The translations under genes and the position numbers were made by a program. DNA of 64,000 nucleotides, taken from NCBI GenBank assembly GCA_044449065.1, contig JBIOHP010000002.1, positions 1 to 64,000 on the forward strand, in the 5' to 3' direction. Positions within the stretch are counted from its first letter, which is position 1. Each line of letters begins with the position of its first letter. The notes under the pieces are model-generated. The model ran no database searches, had not been told where the DNA came from, and was given only the letters and a program-made list of their open reading frames with translations. The stretch comes from JBIOHP01 sp044449065 (lineage in GTDB: Bacteria; Bacteroidota; Ignavibacteria; UBA10030; SZUA-254). Positions 15,818 through 26,026 of the stretch are shown in pieces.

Positions 15818-18800
15818 ATGTTCCGGATATACCGTTTTTTAACAATTTCAATCGTTCTAATTTTCAGTATTATCCCTGCAATCGCGCAGGATGAAGACCC
15901 GTATGAATTTCCTTATTACCACCCTGCTGTGTTTCACGCTAAGTCCTCTGAGGACAGTCTCGCATCAAAAGAGACGAAAAAAGAAACCAAGTGGGATATA
16001 ACGGCAAAGCACGGACCCGCGCAAGATATCGAATTCGATACCGATGAAGGAACCTGGATTTCCGTAGACGTCAGCCCGAACGGAAAGGAAATCGTCTTCG
16101 ACCTCCTGGGAGATATTTACATTATGCCGATCACAGGGGGGAATGCAAAACTTCTCCGCGGAGGATCGGCTTATGAAGTTCAGCCGCGGTTCAGCCCCGA
16201 TGGGAGAAAAATCTCATTCACCAGCGATCGCGATGGCACTGACAATATCTGGATCATGGATATAGACGGGAACAACCTTAAGCAGATAACAAAAGAAAAC
16301 GAACGCCAGACAAACAATGGCGTTTGGTCGCCGGATGGATCATACATTGTTGCCAAAAAACATTACCGAAATACCCGGTCGCTGGGAGCTGGCGAAATGT
16401 GGATGTATTATATCGGGGGCGGCGGCGGACTTGAATTAACAAAGAGACGCAACTGGGAACAGGACGCCGGCGAGCCGTGCATATCACCCGATGGCAGATA
16501 TCTTTATTACAGCGAAGATGTTAGCGCAGGCGGAGGATTTCAATACAACAAAGATCCTAATGGAGTGATCTATGTGATTCAACGATTGGATATGCAAACG
16601 GGAAAAAGTGAATCATTCATCAACGGCGCCGGCGGGTCCATCCGACCACAGGTGTCTCCGGACGGAAAAACGATTGCGTTTGTCCGCCGTGTAAGGTTGA
16701 AAACGGTTCTCTTTACATATGATATCGAATCTGGAAAAGAAACTCCCATTTATGATAATCTCAACCGTGATGCCCAGGAAACGTGGGCATTGTTCGGCGT
16801 TCACCCGGGTTTTAGCTGGACTCCAGATGGCAAATATATCGTGATCTCTGCAAAAGGTCATATCTGGAAAATCGACGTTCAATCGAAGGAAGCGGTTGAA
16901 ATTCCATTCACTGCACATGTAAAACAAACGATAGCAGACGCAGTACGTTTTCCACAGGAAGTAGCGCCGGAGAAATTTGATGTGAAGATGCTCCGCTATG
17001 TCACTGTTTCACCGGATCAAAAACAGGTTATTTATACAGCGCTCGGAAAACTCTATACCAAATCTCTTCCCGATGGCGAACCAAAACGCATCACCGACGA
17101 CGAGAATGATTTAGAAATCTTCCCCTCCTTCTCCCACGACGGTAAGTGGATAACCTATGCGACATGGAACGATGAAGCTTTCGGAGCAATCTGTAAAGTT
17201 TCGGCACATGGAGGATCTCCGCTTAAACTTACTTCAAAAAAAGGACATTATATTGAGCCCAGCTTTTCAACTGACGACAAGAAAATTGCCTACCATAAAA
17301 TCGGCGGAGACAATTTGCGCGGAACTATCTACAGCCGCGAAACAGGAATTTTCTGGATTCCCGCCGATGGCGGTTCGGCCACGCTCGTAACAGAAGAAGG
17401 ATCATCTCCGTTATTCAACAAAAGCGGAGACCGGATTTTCCTCATTTCAAACGAAGGAGAGAATACAGCCCTCATCAGTGTCGGATTGAACGGGCAGCAG
17501 CGACGAGTTCATATGATGTCTGAAAACTCGCAGGAACTTGTTCCCTCACCCGATGAAAAATGGATTGCGCTGGTGGAACGGTATAACGCTTACATCGCTG
17601 TGTTTCCCAAAACAGGCGCCCCCGTGACCATTAGCAATACAGAATCCGATTATCCGATAAAACGAATCACCCGCGATGCAGGCACCTATACCAACTGGTC
17701 AGCCGATAGTAGAAAACTTTATTGGTCGCTGGGTCCGGAATTATATTCCCGCGAACTTACCAACACATTCAATTGGATCGCAGGCGCCAAGGACAGCGTT
17801 CAGGATAAACCCGATACAACCGGTTTGTATATCGGATTTTCGCATGCTACGGATAATCCAACCGGATTGATCGCGCTTGTTGGAGCGACGGTTATTTCGA
17901 TGAAGGGCGATGAAGTTATCCCTAACGCCACCATCCTTGTTAATAGGAACCGAATAAAGAGTATCGGGGTATCTACTGAGGTTACTATTCCGGAGGGGGT
18001 AAAGCGAATCGACGTCAGTGGCAAATACATCATGCCCGGGTTGATAGATGTACATGCCCATATCCCAACCGGCAGCAGCGGTATAACGCCCCAAACCCAT
18101 TGGCCCTATTATGTAAATGTAGCATACGGTGTTACAACTGCTCACGATCCATCATCCAATACAGAGATGGTGTTTTCAAACTCGGAAATGTTGAAAGCCG
18201 GGCTGCTTCTGGGTCCGCGCCTTTATTCAACGGGAACCATTCTCTACGGCGCTGAGGGTTCGTTTAAGGCGATTGTAAATAATTTTGACGATGCCATGTC
18301 GCATTTACGCCGAATGAAAGCGGTCGGCGCATTTACGGTAAAAAGTTACAACCAACCGCGCCGGGAGCAGCGTCAGGAAATCATTGAGGCAGCCCGCGCA
18401 CTAAAAATGATGGTGGTGCCGGAAGGCGGGTCAACATTTTTCTGGAATATGAATATGGTTCTTGACGGACATACAGGAATTGAACATTCTTTGCCTGTTT
18501 CTCCGCTCTACAAAGATGCAATCACTTTGTTATCAAAAAGCAAAACAGCATACACCCCCACCCTCATCGTCAGTTACGGTGGGTTGTTCGGAGAAAATTA
18601 TTGGTACCAAGAAACCAAAGTTTGGGAAAATCAACGGTTGCTTACATTTACCCCGCGGGAGATAATCGACCCGCGGTCGCGAAGGCGAATGATGGCAAAC
18701 GAGGATGATTTCAACCACATCGATAATTCCAAATCGGTGAAAAAGGCATACGATGCGGGCGTTAAAGTTCAACTTGGCGCGCACGGTCAATTGCAGGGCC

Positions 18801-19096
18801 TTGGAGCGCATTGGGAACTCTGGATGCTTGCGCAGGGCGGCATGACCCCTCTCGAGGCAATCCGGTGCGGCACTCTTTATGGCGCGCAATATATCGGTCT
18901 CGATAACGATATCGGTTCGCTGGAAACTGGCAAACTTGCCGATCTCATCGTGATGGATAAAAACCCGCTCGATGATATCCGGAATTCCGAATCTATCCGT
19001 TATGTCATGCTCAATGGAAGATTATATGACGCCGCCACGATGAATGAAATCGGCAATCATCCTCATGAACGGCATAAGTTTTATTGGGAACAGTAA
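15818..19096 (+). CDS. Exported TolB-like propeller / amidohydrolase fusion
   Basis: 1092 residues. A signal peptide (1-23, ending AIAQ), a long WD40/PD40-type propeller region (about 60-680) with repeated WSPDG/FSPDGRKI motifs, then a metal-dependent amidohydrolase domain (about 690-1080). The metal-site motif is GLIDVHAH, with H746 and H748, followed by later conserved motifs (GIEHSL, LGAHGQLQGLGAHWE, GKLADLIVMDKNPL). This fusion is known from FCB-group bacteria; the propeller probably gates or presents substrate. The substrate is not determined, with cyclic imides, ureas or dipeptides possible. It heads a run of exported hydrolases. Confidence 0.9.
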   Translation: MFRIYRFLTISIVLIFSIIPAIAQDEDPYEFPYYHPAVFHAKSSEDSLASKETKKETKWDITAKHGPAQDIEFDTDEGTWISVDVSPNGKEIVFDLLGDIYIMPITGGNAKLLRGGSAYEVQPRFSPDGRKISFTSDRDGTDNIWIMDIDGNNLKQITKENERQTNNGVWSPDGSYIVAKKHYRNTRSLGAGEMWMYYIGGGGGLELTKRRNWEQDAGEPCISPDGRYLYYSEDVSAGGGFQYNKDPNGVIYVIQRLDMQTGKSESFINGAGGSIRPQVSPDGKTIAFVRRVRLKTVLFTYDIESGKETPIYDNLNRDAQETWALFGVHPGFSWTPDGKYIVISAKGHIWKIDVQSKEAVEIPFTAHVKQTIADAVRFPQEVAPEKFDVKMLRYVTVSPDQKQVIYTALGKLYTKSLPDGEPKRITDDENDLEIFPSFSHDGKWITYATWNDEAFGAICKVSAHGGSPLKLTSKKGHYIEPSFSTDDKKIAYHKIGGDNLRGTIYSRETGIFWIPADGGSATLVTEEGSSPLFNKSGDRIFLISNEGENTALISVGLNGQQRRVHMMSENSQELVPSPDEKWIALVERYNAYIAVFPKTGAPVTISNTESDYPIKRITRDAGTYTNWSADSRKLYWSLGPELYSRELTNTFNWIAGAKDSVQDKPDTTGLYIGFSHATDNPTGLIALVGATVISMKGDEVIPNATILVNRNRIKSIGVSTEVTIPEGVKRIDVSGKYIMPGLIDVHAHIPTGSSGITPQTHWPYYVNVAYGVTTAHDPSSNTEMVFSNSEMLKAGLLLGPRLYSTGTILYGAEGSFKAIVNNFDDAMSHLRRMKAVGAFTVKSYNQPRREQRQEIIEAARALKMMVVPEGGSTFFWNMNMVLDGHTGIEHSLPVSPLYKDAITLLSKSKTAYTPTLIVSYGGLFGENYWYQETKVWENQRLLTFTPREIIDPRSRRRMMANEDDFNHIDNSKSVKKAYDAGVKVQLGAHGQLQGLGAHWELWMLAQGGMTPLEAIRCGTLYGAQYIGLDNDIGSLETGKLADLIVMDKNPLDDIRNSESIRYVMLNGRLYDAATMNEIGNHPHERHKFYWEQ

Positions 19097-19165
19097 TTTT
19101 TTATACCATCGTTTACTATCAACAATATCGATTATTTAATATTTTAAACTCTCAACGAGGTTACA

Positions 19166-20851
19166 ATGAAATATTTTGGAACAACCATAGTTATTTTAAC
19201 GGTCATATTTCAAATTTCTATGTATGCACAGCAGCTTTCAACGCAAGAATTAGAATCAAAAATAAAACGGTTTGCGCCGACAGAAATCACTGCAGATATA
19301 TCAAAACTTTCGACCGGAGATCAAAAAGCGCTTAGTAAGCTGTTTGAAGCCGCAAAGTATATCGATCAAATTTACACTCAACAGGTTTGGAGGGGGAACG
19401 AAGCCCTGCGAGCTGAATTAGAAAGCGATACAAGTACCGAGGGAAAAATACGGCTGCATTATTATAACATCAATATGTCCCCCTGGTCGAATATCGACGG
19501 CAACGAACCGTTTATTGAGGGGGTTCCGAAAGTTCGTCCGCCGATGGCAAATTTCTATCCGGAAAACATGACAAAAGAAGAATTTAATAAGTGGCTTAAA
19601 ACGTTATCGAAAGAAGACCAAAAAAGGGCGACGGGATATTTTACTGTTATTCGGCGTGATCAAAAAGGGAAATTAATAATCATTCCTTATTTCGAAGAAT
19701 ATCTGACACCCCTCAGCAGAGCATCGATTACTCTCAACCAGGCAGCAAGATTAACTGATAATCAAAGTTTAAGTTTATTTTTAAGACAACGAGCACAGGC
19801 ATTCGTTAAAGGAGATTACTACGCAAGCGATGTTGCCTGGATGGAACTCGATAGCCCCATTGATGTCACTATCGGACCATACGAAGTATATATAGACGAT
19901 TTATTCAATTACAAAGCTTCGTTCGAGGCATATATCGGCTTGCGCGACGATGCTGAATCTGCAAAACTCGCAAAGTTTTCAAAATATCTCCAGGAGATTG
20001 AAAATAATCTTCCAATCGATAAAAAATACCGGAATCCGAAACTCGGCACGCTCTCCCCGATCCGCGTCATCGATGAAGTAATGATCGGCGGAGAAGCCCG
20101 CGCTGGCGTTCAAACCGCAGCATACAATTTACCAAACGATGAACGGATCACGAAAGAAAAAGGGAGCAAAAAAGTGATGTTGAAAAATGTCCAGGAGGCA
20201 AAATTCAATAAAGTTCTTGTTCCCATCGCGGGACTTGTGCTTGACCCGTCAGGTAAAGATAAACTTTCGTTCGAGCTATTTTTCACCCATATTTTGACTC
20301 ATGAAATGATGCACGGCCTTGGTCCACACTCAATCACGGTGAAAGGAAAGCAAACAACGGTTCGACAATCGATGAAGGAACTCAGCTCCGCTCTCGAAGA
20401 AGCCAAAGCTGACATCTCCGGGTTGTTTATGCTGCAATATCTTATGGACAAAGGAATCATTGAAAATTCCTCCGATAAGCTCTATGCAACTTATCTGGCA
20501 AGCATATTTCGTTCAGTTCGCTTCGGGATAAAGGAAGCGCACGGCAAAGGGACAGCGCTCCAATTCAATTATCTTGAGGATGAAGGCGCCATTGCATTTA
20601 ATAAAGAGAAGGGTACATTTTCGGTTACGGACAAAATGAAGGAAGCTGTAAAAAAATTAACAGGCGAAATCATGACTATTCAAGCAACGGGAAATTACGA
20701 CAACGCTAAGAAATTGCTCGATACCTACGGCGTTCTCAGACCTGAAGTAAAGAACGCGCTTGATAAATTGGGAGATATCCCGGTGGATATTGAACCCATT
20801 TTTCCCCTCGCATCGCAATTGAAACCGGTTGAAATGTATCCGGGGCAATAA
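19166..20851 (+). CDS. Exported M49-like (dipeptidyl-peptidase III family) metallopeptidase
   Basis: 561 residues with a signal peptide (1-20, ending MYAQ). The zinc site reads HEMMHGLG (H379, E380, H383) with EEAKAD (411-416) as the third-ligand motif. Classical DPP III has the longer HEXXGH motif; bacterial M49 relatives carry this HEXXHGLG form. The family is usually cytosolic and 550-750 residues long, so export is notable. It probably removes dipeptides or small peptides in the periplasm. It sits 69 bp after the amidohydrolase gene, ahead of the VPS10-like and S46 genes. Confidence 0.82.
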   Translation: MKYFGTTIVILTVIFQISMYAQQLSTQELESKIKRFAPTEITADISKLSTGDQKALSKLFEAAKYIDQIYTQQVWRGNEALRAELESDTSTEGKIRLHYYNINMSPWSNIDGNEPFIEGVPKVRPPMANFYPENMTKEEFNKWLKTLSKEDQKRATGYFTVIRRDQKGKLIIIPYFEEYLTPLSRASITLNQAARLTDNQSLSLFLRQRAQAFVKGDYYASDVAWMELDSPIDVTIGPYEVYIDDLFNYKASFEAYIGLRDDAESAKLAKFSKYLQEIENNLPIDKKYRNPKLGTLSPIRVIDEVMIGGEARAGVQTAAYNLPNDERITKEKGSKKVMLKNVQEAKFNKVLVPIAGLVLDPSGKDKLSFELFFTHILTHEMMHGLGPHSITVKGKQTTVRQSMKELSSALEEAKADISGLFMLQYLMDKGIIENSSDKLYATYLASIFRSVRFGIKEAHGKGTALQFNYLEDEGAIAFNKEKGTFSVTDKMKEAVKKLTGEIMTIQATGNYDNAKKLLDTYGVLRPEVKNALDKLGDIPVDIEPIFPLASQLKPVEMYPGQ

Positions 20852-21004
20852 GCTTAAATCACTTGAAATAATCAGGGGCGAAATAAGTTTAAATACCGCC
20901 GGAATGGATTATCGGGATTATCTGTTCATTATTTCTCAGACTTCAAATAGCTAATTAATGATCCGTATAAAATATTATATTATCTATATCATCAGGAAAA
21001 TTTC

Positions 21005-23689
21005 ATGAATAAAATACGCCCATTTACCATCATTCTGTTGTTATTCACCACCATATTTTGGCAATCTCCGAAAATCGCATCGGCAAACGATAATTCTAAA
21101 AAGGATAAACCATCCGGTGATTACAAACCAGTAAGTTTAAAAGCCCTCAAAGCCCGAAGCATCGGGCCGGCGGTGATGGGCGGCCGCGTTTCTGCCATCG
21201 CATACGATCCCGATGATATTTATACGTTCTATGTCGGACTCGGCACAGGCGGTGTAATGAAAACCAATAATAATGGAGCATCGTTCGATGGAGTATTCGA
21301 GAAAGAAGCTGTAGCTGCCATCGGGGCTATTTCTGTCTGCTCCACGAATTCAAAATATGTATGGGTGGGCACCGGAGAGGCGAACGATAGAAACAGTTCA
21401 AGCTGGGGTAATGGCGTTTACCTATCAACCGACGGCGGGGGAAGCTGGAATAACGTAGGTTTAAAAAATTCTAAAACCATTGCCCGCATTGCAGTACACC
21501 CAACAGATTCGAACACGGTGTGGGTTGCGGCTATGGGCGATCTCTGGACACCTAACTCCGAGCGTGGTCTCTTTAAAACCACAGACGCCGGCAAGACATG
21601 GAATGCAGTTCTGACTGCGGAATCGAAATACAGCTCGATCGTTGGTTGCGGCGATGTTACCGTCGACCCCTTGCATCCGGAAAATATTTATGCAGCATTA
21701 TACGCACGCCAGCGCACGCCATGGTCGTTTACGTCCGGACCCGATTTAACTGACGGTAAAAATATTGGCGGGATTTTTAAAAGCACCGATGGGGGCGCGC
21801 ACTGGAAAAAAATTACCAACGGACTGCCCTCAAGAACCGGCAGAATCGGACTGGATATATACAAAAAAAATCCGGCAATCATTTATGCTGTTGTTGAAAG
21901 CGACGAAGGCGGCACAACAAATATCGACGATGTTCATAGTAAAATGGGCGGTGTATTCCGATCCGAAGACAGCGGGGAAACATGGACTCGTGTAAATTCC
22001 CTAAATCCCCGTCCCTTCTACTTCAGTCAAATTCGTGTTGACCCAACAGATGATCAAAAGGTTTATATTCTTGGATACACTCTTCATGTTTCAGTAGATG
22101 GCGGCAAGTCGTTTCGGGAAGAATATTTCGAAAAAAGTCATCCTGATTGTCACGCCCTCGCCATAGATCCCCGATACCCGAAACGTCTTCTCATCGGGAC
22201 GGACGGTGGAATTTATCAATCTTTCAACGCAGGAAAAAACTGGGATCATCTCAGCAGGATAGCGGCAGGAGAGTTTTACCGTATCACAACGGATATGAGC
22301 TCTCCCTATCGCATCGCAGGTGGACTTCAGGATAATCTGAATTGGGTAGGTCCGAGCGCCACGAACACAAAAGACGGAATTCTGAACAGTGATTGGATTA
22401 ACATTGGCGGAGGGGACGGGTTCTATTGTGTATTTGATCCTGAAGATTCCAATATCGTCTACGCGGAATCACAGGAAGGGTATGTACACCGATTCAATTT
22501 ATCCAGTGGTGCGGTAAAAGGATTACGCCCCGAACCGGCTGAAGGACAACCCCGATTTCGTTTTCACTGGAATTCACCACTTATCGCCAGCCGACATGAA
22601 AAAGGCGCTATGTATCTCGCGGGAAACCGGATTTTCAAGTTGACAAATAAAGGTGAACGGTTTTCAGTCATTAGTCCCGATCTTTCAACGCAGGATCCTC
22701 AGAAAATAAATACTGTGGGAAGCGGAGCTGAAAATTACGGGGTTGTTTTTTCACTCGCAGAATCACCTCTCAAACCCGGACTGCTCTGGGCTGGAACGGA
22801 TGACGGAAAACTCTGGATTACCTCCGATGATGGGAAAACATGGGAAGACCTGACTAAAAATATACCAAAATCGGTGAGGGGACAATGGATCAGCCGAATA
22901 GAGGCGGGCTGGCACGATTCAAGTGTTGCCTTCATGGCAATTGACGCCCATCGATCGGGAAATTACAATCCTTACGCTTTCATGACAACAAACGGCGGCG
23001 AAAGCTGGGAAAATATTACTAGTGACCTTCCCGCCGATGGTCCGGTGAAAGTTATCCGTGAAGATAGTAATAACCCTGATCTTTTATTTGCAGGAACCGA
23101 ATTCGGATTATTCGTCAGTCAGGATCGTGGATTACATTGGATAAAATTTGGCGACCTCCCTACGGTTGCAGTCGATGACATCCTTATTCAACCCCGCGAT
23201 CGTGATCTTCTCATTGCTACTCACGGCAGAAGTCTTTACATCATCGATAACATAAAATCCCTTGAGGAGATGACGCCCGAAATCCAACAAAAGGATGCAT
23301 ACTTTTTCACGTTGCGTCACGCACTCGGGACAAACCATCTTCCCGGTTTCGGTGATTGGGCAGGAACCATAGGAGTTTTTCACGGCGCTAATCCTCCGGA
23401 TGGAGCTATCCTCGATTACTATATAAAAGAATATACAGGCGACCCTGCAAAAATAACCGTTAATAATTCCGCAGGACAAACAATGGCAAATCTCACACTT
23501 CCGGCAAATCCCGGAATGAATCGTTCCACGTGGGATCTGAAAATGACCAAAGATTTACTGAATGATTATGGCGGCGAGGGTCAAAAGTTTGTCAAAGCAG
23601 GAGAGTACACATTGAACTTCTCTTACGGTAAATATAAACAGTCGCAAAAATTGCAAATTGATATAGCGCCGGGAATAGAGACGAGATAA
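21005..23689 (+). CDS. Exported VPS10/sortilin-type BNR propeller protein
   Basis: 894 residues with a signal peptide (1-27) and many Asp-box/BNR repeats (STDGGGSWN, TTDAGKTWN, SEDSGETWT, SDDGKTWED) forming one or two beta-propellers (about 50-740), followed by a beta-rich C-terminal domain. Databases often label such proteins glycosyl hydrolase, but I see no glycosidase catalytic motif. A binding or scaffold role is more likely. No T9SS tail is visible. Its place between two secreted peptidases suggests a part in peptide or protein use at the cell surface. Confidence 0.85.
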   Translation: MNKIRPFTIILLLFTTIFWQSPKIASANDNSKKDKPSGDYKPVSLKALKARSIGPAVMGGRVSAIAYDPDDIYTFYVGLGTGGVMKTNNNGASFDGVFEKEAVAAIGAISVCSTNSKYVWVGTGEANDRNSSSWGNGVYLSTDGGGSWNNVGLKNSKTIARIAVHPTDSNTVWVAAMGDLWTPNSERGLFKTTDAGKTWNAVLTAESKYSSIVGCGDVTVDPLHPENIYAALYARQRTPWSFTSGPDLTDGKNIGGIFKSTDGGAHWKKITNGLPSRTGRIGLDIYKKNPAIIYAVVESDEGGTTNIDDVHSKMGGVFRSEDSGETWTRVNSLNPRPFYFSQIRVDPTDDQKVYILGYTLHVSVDGGKSFREEYFEKSHPDCHALAIDPRYPKRLLIGTDGGIYQSFNAGKNWDHLSRIAAGEFYRITTDMSSPYRIAGGLQDNLNWVGPSATNTKDGILNSDWINIGGGDGFYCVFDPEDSNIVYAESQEGYVHRFNLSSGAVKGLRPEPAEGQPRFRFHWNSPLIASRHEKGAMYLAGNRIFKLTNKGERFSVISPDLSTQDPQKINTVGSGAENYGVVFSLAESPLKPGLLWAGTDDGKLWITSDDGKTWEDLTKNIPKSVRGQWISRIEAGWHDSSVAFMAIDAHRSGNYNPYAFMTTNGGESWENITSDLPADGPVKVIREDSNNPDLLFAGTEFGLFVSQDRGLHWIKFGDLPTVAVDDILIQPRDRDLLIATHGRSLYIIDNIKSLEEMTPEIQQKDAYFFTLRHALGTNHLPGFGDWAGTIGVFHGANPPDGAILDYYIKEYTGDPAKITVNNSAGQTMANLTLPANPGMNRSTWDLKMTKDLLNDYGGEGQKFVKAGEYTLNFSYGKYKQSQKLQIDIAPGIETR

Positions 23690-23779
23690 TTCATTTAATG
23701 ATCCAAAAATTCCCAACATCTTCATAACATTGTTCGTTTGTTACGATAAATCTGTCACTATTTAGCGAAAAAAATCACC

Positions 23780-25948
23780 ATGGATAAACGCCTCAAAATC
23801 CTTGTATTTATTGTTGCCTTCTCGTTATTTTCTATCCATGCCGCCATGCCTGACGAGGGGATGTATCCATTGAGTGAAATTCACAAGTTGAATCTTAAAT
23901 CTCATGGATTGAAAATTACCCCGAATGATATTTATAACCCTGGACACGTCGGGTTAATCGATGCAATTGTCCAGATCGGTGGATGCACAGGTTCGTTTGT
24001 TTCCAACCAGGGATTGATTATAACCAACCATCATTGCGCGTTCGGCGCGGTACAGACTGCAAGCACACCTGAACACGACCTCGTGACAAATGGATTTTTG
24101 GCAAAAACCAAAGGGGAGGAAATTCAGGCAAAGGGATTTACGGTTCGAATAAACGATTCGTATCAGGACGTCTCCGCGTTGGTGCTTTCTTCTATCTCTG
24201 AAAACATGAATCCCGGAGATCGTACGAGAACGATTGATTTACGATCGAAAGAAATAATTACGGATATCGAAAATCAGTACCCCGGTAAACGGGCAGAAGT
24301 CGCCGAAATGTTTGCAGGAAAATCGTACATGTTGTTCATTTATACATTTCTGAAGGATGTTCGGGTTGTGTATGTCCCTCCCCGTTCAATCGGTGAATTT
24401 GGAGGGGAAAATGACAATTGGGTTTGGCCCCGTCATACAGGGGATTTCTCATTCCTCCGCGCCTACACTGCTCCCGATGGAAGTCCCGCTGAATACTCGC
24501 CGTCGAATATCCCCTTTCACCCCAAGAAATTTTTAAAAGTCGCGCCGCAAGGGGTTGATGAAAACGACGCTGTCTTCCTTCTCGGATATCCGGGTCGAAC
24601 CTACCGGCATCGACCGTGGCAATATATCTCCTTTGAAAACGAAGTACGGATGCCGTATGTGAAGGATCTTTATCAATGGGAGATTGGCATAATAGATAGT
24701 CTTGGAAATAATGACCGGGCAGTATCCCTGAAACTCGACAGTCGCCGTAAGGGACTCGCCAACACCATGAAGAATTACAGCGGCAAATTGGAAGGATTGA
24801 AGCGATTACCCATCATCCAAAAGCGACAAGACGAAGAAGATGCTCTTCAATCATTTGTACAAGCCGACACCAATCGTAAATCACTTTACGGCGACCTGTT
24901 TTCCGGGTTTGAAGGGATTTATCAAGATCTCTGGTCGAAGGCGTATTATGAGTTGACCATGGATTATCTCCTTTCCAGTTCATCCCTGCTAAATTATGGC
25001 ATGACCATTGTTCAGGCTTCGAATGAATTAAAGAAACCAGACGTTCTGCGCGATTCTCCCTACATGGATCGAAATTTTTCGAGAACAAGGGACAATATTA
25101 AATTAGGATTGCAAAATTATTATGAACCAATCGATAAAATATTCTTTAAGGAAATGATCCAGCGGGCTCTTCGTCTTCCCAAGTATGAGAGATTTGCATA
25201 TTTTGATGGAATATTTTCGTCAGACACAAGCGCATCTGCCATAGATACCTATATAGCATCACTCTATAGTAAAACGAAACTATCCGATACAGCATTTACC
25301 ATATCTGCCTTATCCGCATCGCCCGAGGAGATGGAATCAATCCACGATCCCTTTATCGACCTGGCAAGATTATTATACCCAACATATAAATCTTTGAAAG
25401 ATAAACGGCAGGAACGCGATGGTACATTATCAAAATTAAACGCGCAGTTCATTGATTTAAAAACGGAATATCTAAAAAAAGATTTTATCCCAGACGCCAA
25501 TAGTACTCTCCGGCTCACCTTCGGCCATATACGGGGATACTCGCCTGTAGACGCAATATATGCGACTCCTATTACCACGCTGCGCGGAATAATAGAAAAA
25601 ACAACGGGAATCGAACCATTTAACACGCCGGCGAAAATGGTTCTTCTCTACCGGAATAAAAATTTCGGCAAATACAAAAATAAAAAATTAAAAGATGTTC
25701 CCGTGGCGCTTCTTTATGATCTCGATACTTCAGGCGGCAATTCCGGCAGTCCACTGTTGAACGCGCTGGGAGAACTTGTGGGCGTGAATTTCGATCGCAC
25801 CTATGAAGCCACAATTAACGATTACGCATGGAGCGAAGATTACAGCCGTTCTATTGCAGTTGATATCCGTTACGTATTATGGGTGCTGGATAAATATGCC
25901 AATGCTGATAATGTGTTGGAAGAATTAGGAGTGGGGAAAAGCTCATAA
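23780..25948 (+). CDS. S46 dipeptidyl-peptidase, DPP11-like
   Basis: 722 residues, the usual length for S46. Signal peptide 1-22. The chymotrypsin-like triad is visible: H85 in TNHHC, D222 in HTGDFSFLRAY and S655 in GGNSGSP. Residue 673 (S655+18) is Arg, in VNFDRTYEA. In characterised S46 enzymes Arg at this position marks DPP11 (Asp/Glu at P1), while Gly marks DPP7 (hydrophobic P1). So it probably removes dipeptides with an acidic second residue from oligopeptides in the periplasm. It follows the propeller gene by 90 bp. Confidence 0.93.
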   Translation: MDKRLKILVFIVAFSLFSIHAAMPDEGMYPLSEIHKLNLKSHGLKITPNDIYNPGHVGLIDAIVQIGGCTGSFVSNQGLIITNHHCAFGAVQTASTPEHDLVTNGFLAKTKGEEIQAKGFTVRINDSYQDVSALVLSSISENMNPGDRTRTIDLRSKEIITDIENQYPGKRAEVAEMFAGKSYMLFIYTFLKDVRVVYVPPRSIGEFGGENDNWVWPRHTGDFSFLRAYTAPDGSPAEYSPSNIPFHPKKFLKVAPQGVDENDAVFLLGYPGRTYRHRPWQYISFENEVRMPYVKDLYQWEIGIIDSLGNNDRAVSLKLDSRRKGLANTMKNYSGKLEGLKRLPIIQKRQDEEDALQSFVQADTNRKSLYGDLFSGFEGIYQDLWSKAYYELTMDYLLSSSSLLNYGMTIVQASNELKKPDVLRDSPYMDRNFSRTRDNIKLGLQNYYEPIDKIFFKEMIQRALRLPKYERFAYFDGIFSSDTSASAIDTYIASLYSKTKLSDTAFTISALSASPEEMESIHDPFIDLARLLYPTYKSLKDKRQERDGTLSKLNAQFIDLKTEYLKKDFIPDANSTLRLTFGHIRGYSPVDAIYATPITTLRGIIEKTTGIEPFNTPAKMVLLYRNKNFGKYKNKKLKDVPVALLYDLDTSGGNSGSPLLNALGELVGVNFDRTYEATINDYAWSEDYSRSIAVDIRYVLWVLDKYANADNVLEELGVGKSS

Positions 25949-26026
25949 GAATAACAGTGATCAGGATCTAACCGCGGCAGTCCTTGCGCCGCCATAAGTG
26001 GTATATTCAAAGAGAAATCAATAGCG

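Noticed and set aside
21005..23689. Glycosyl hydrolase activity for the BNR protein
   Set aside because: Only structural Asp-boxes are visible; no sialidase or glycosidase catalytic residues could be placed.
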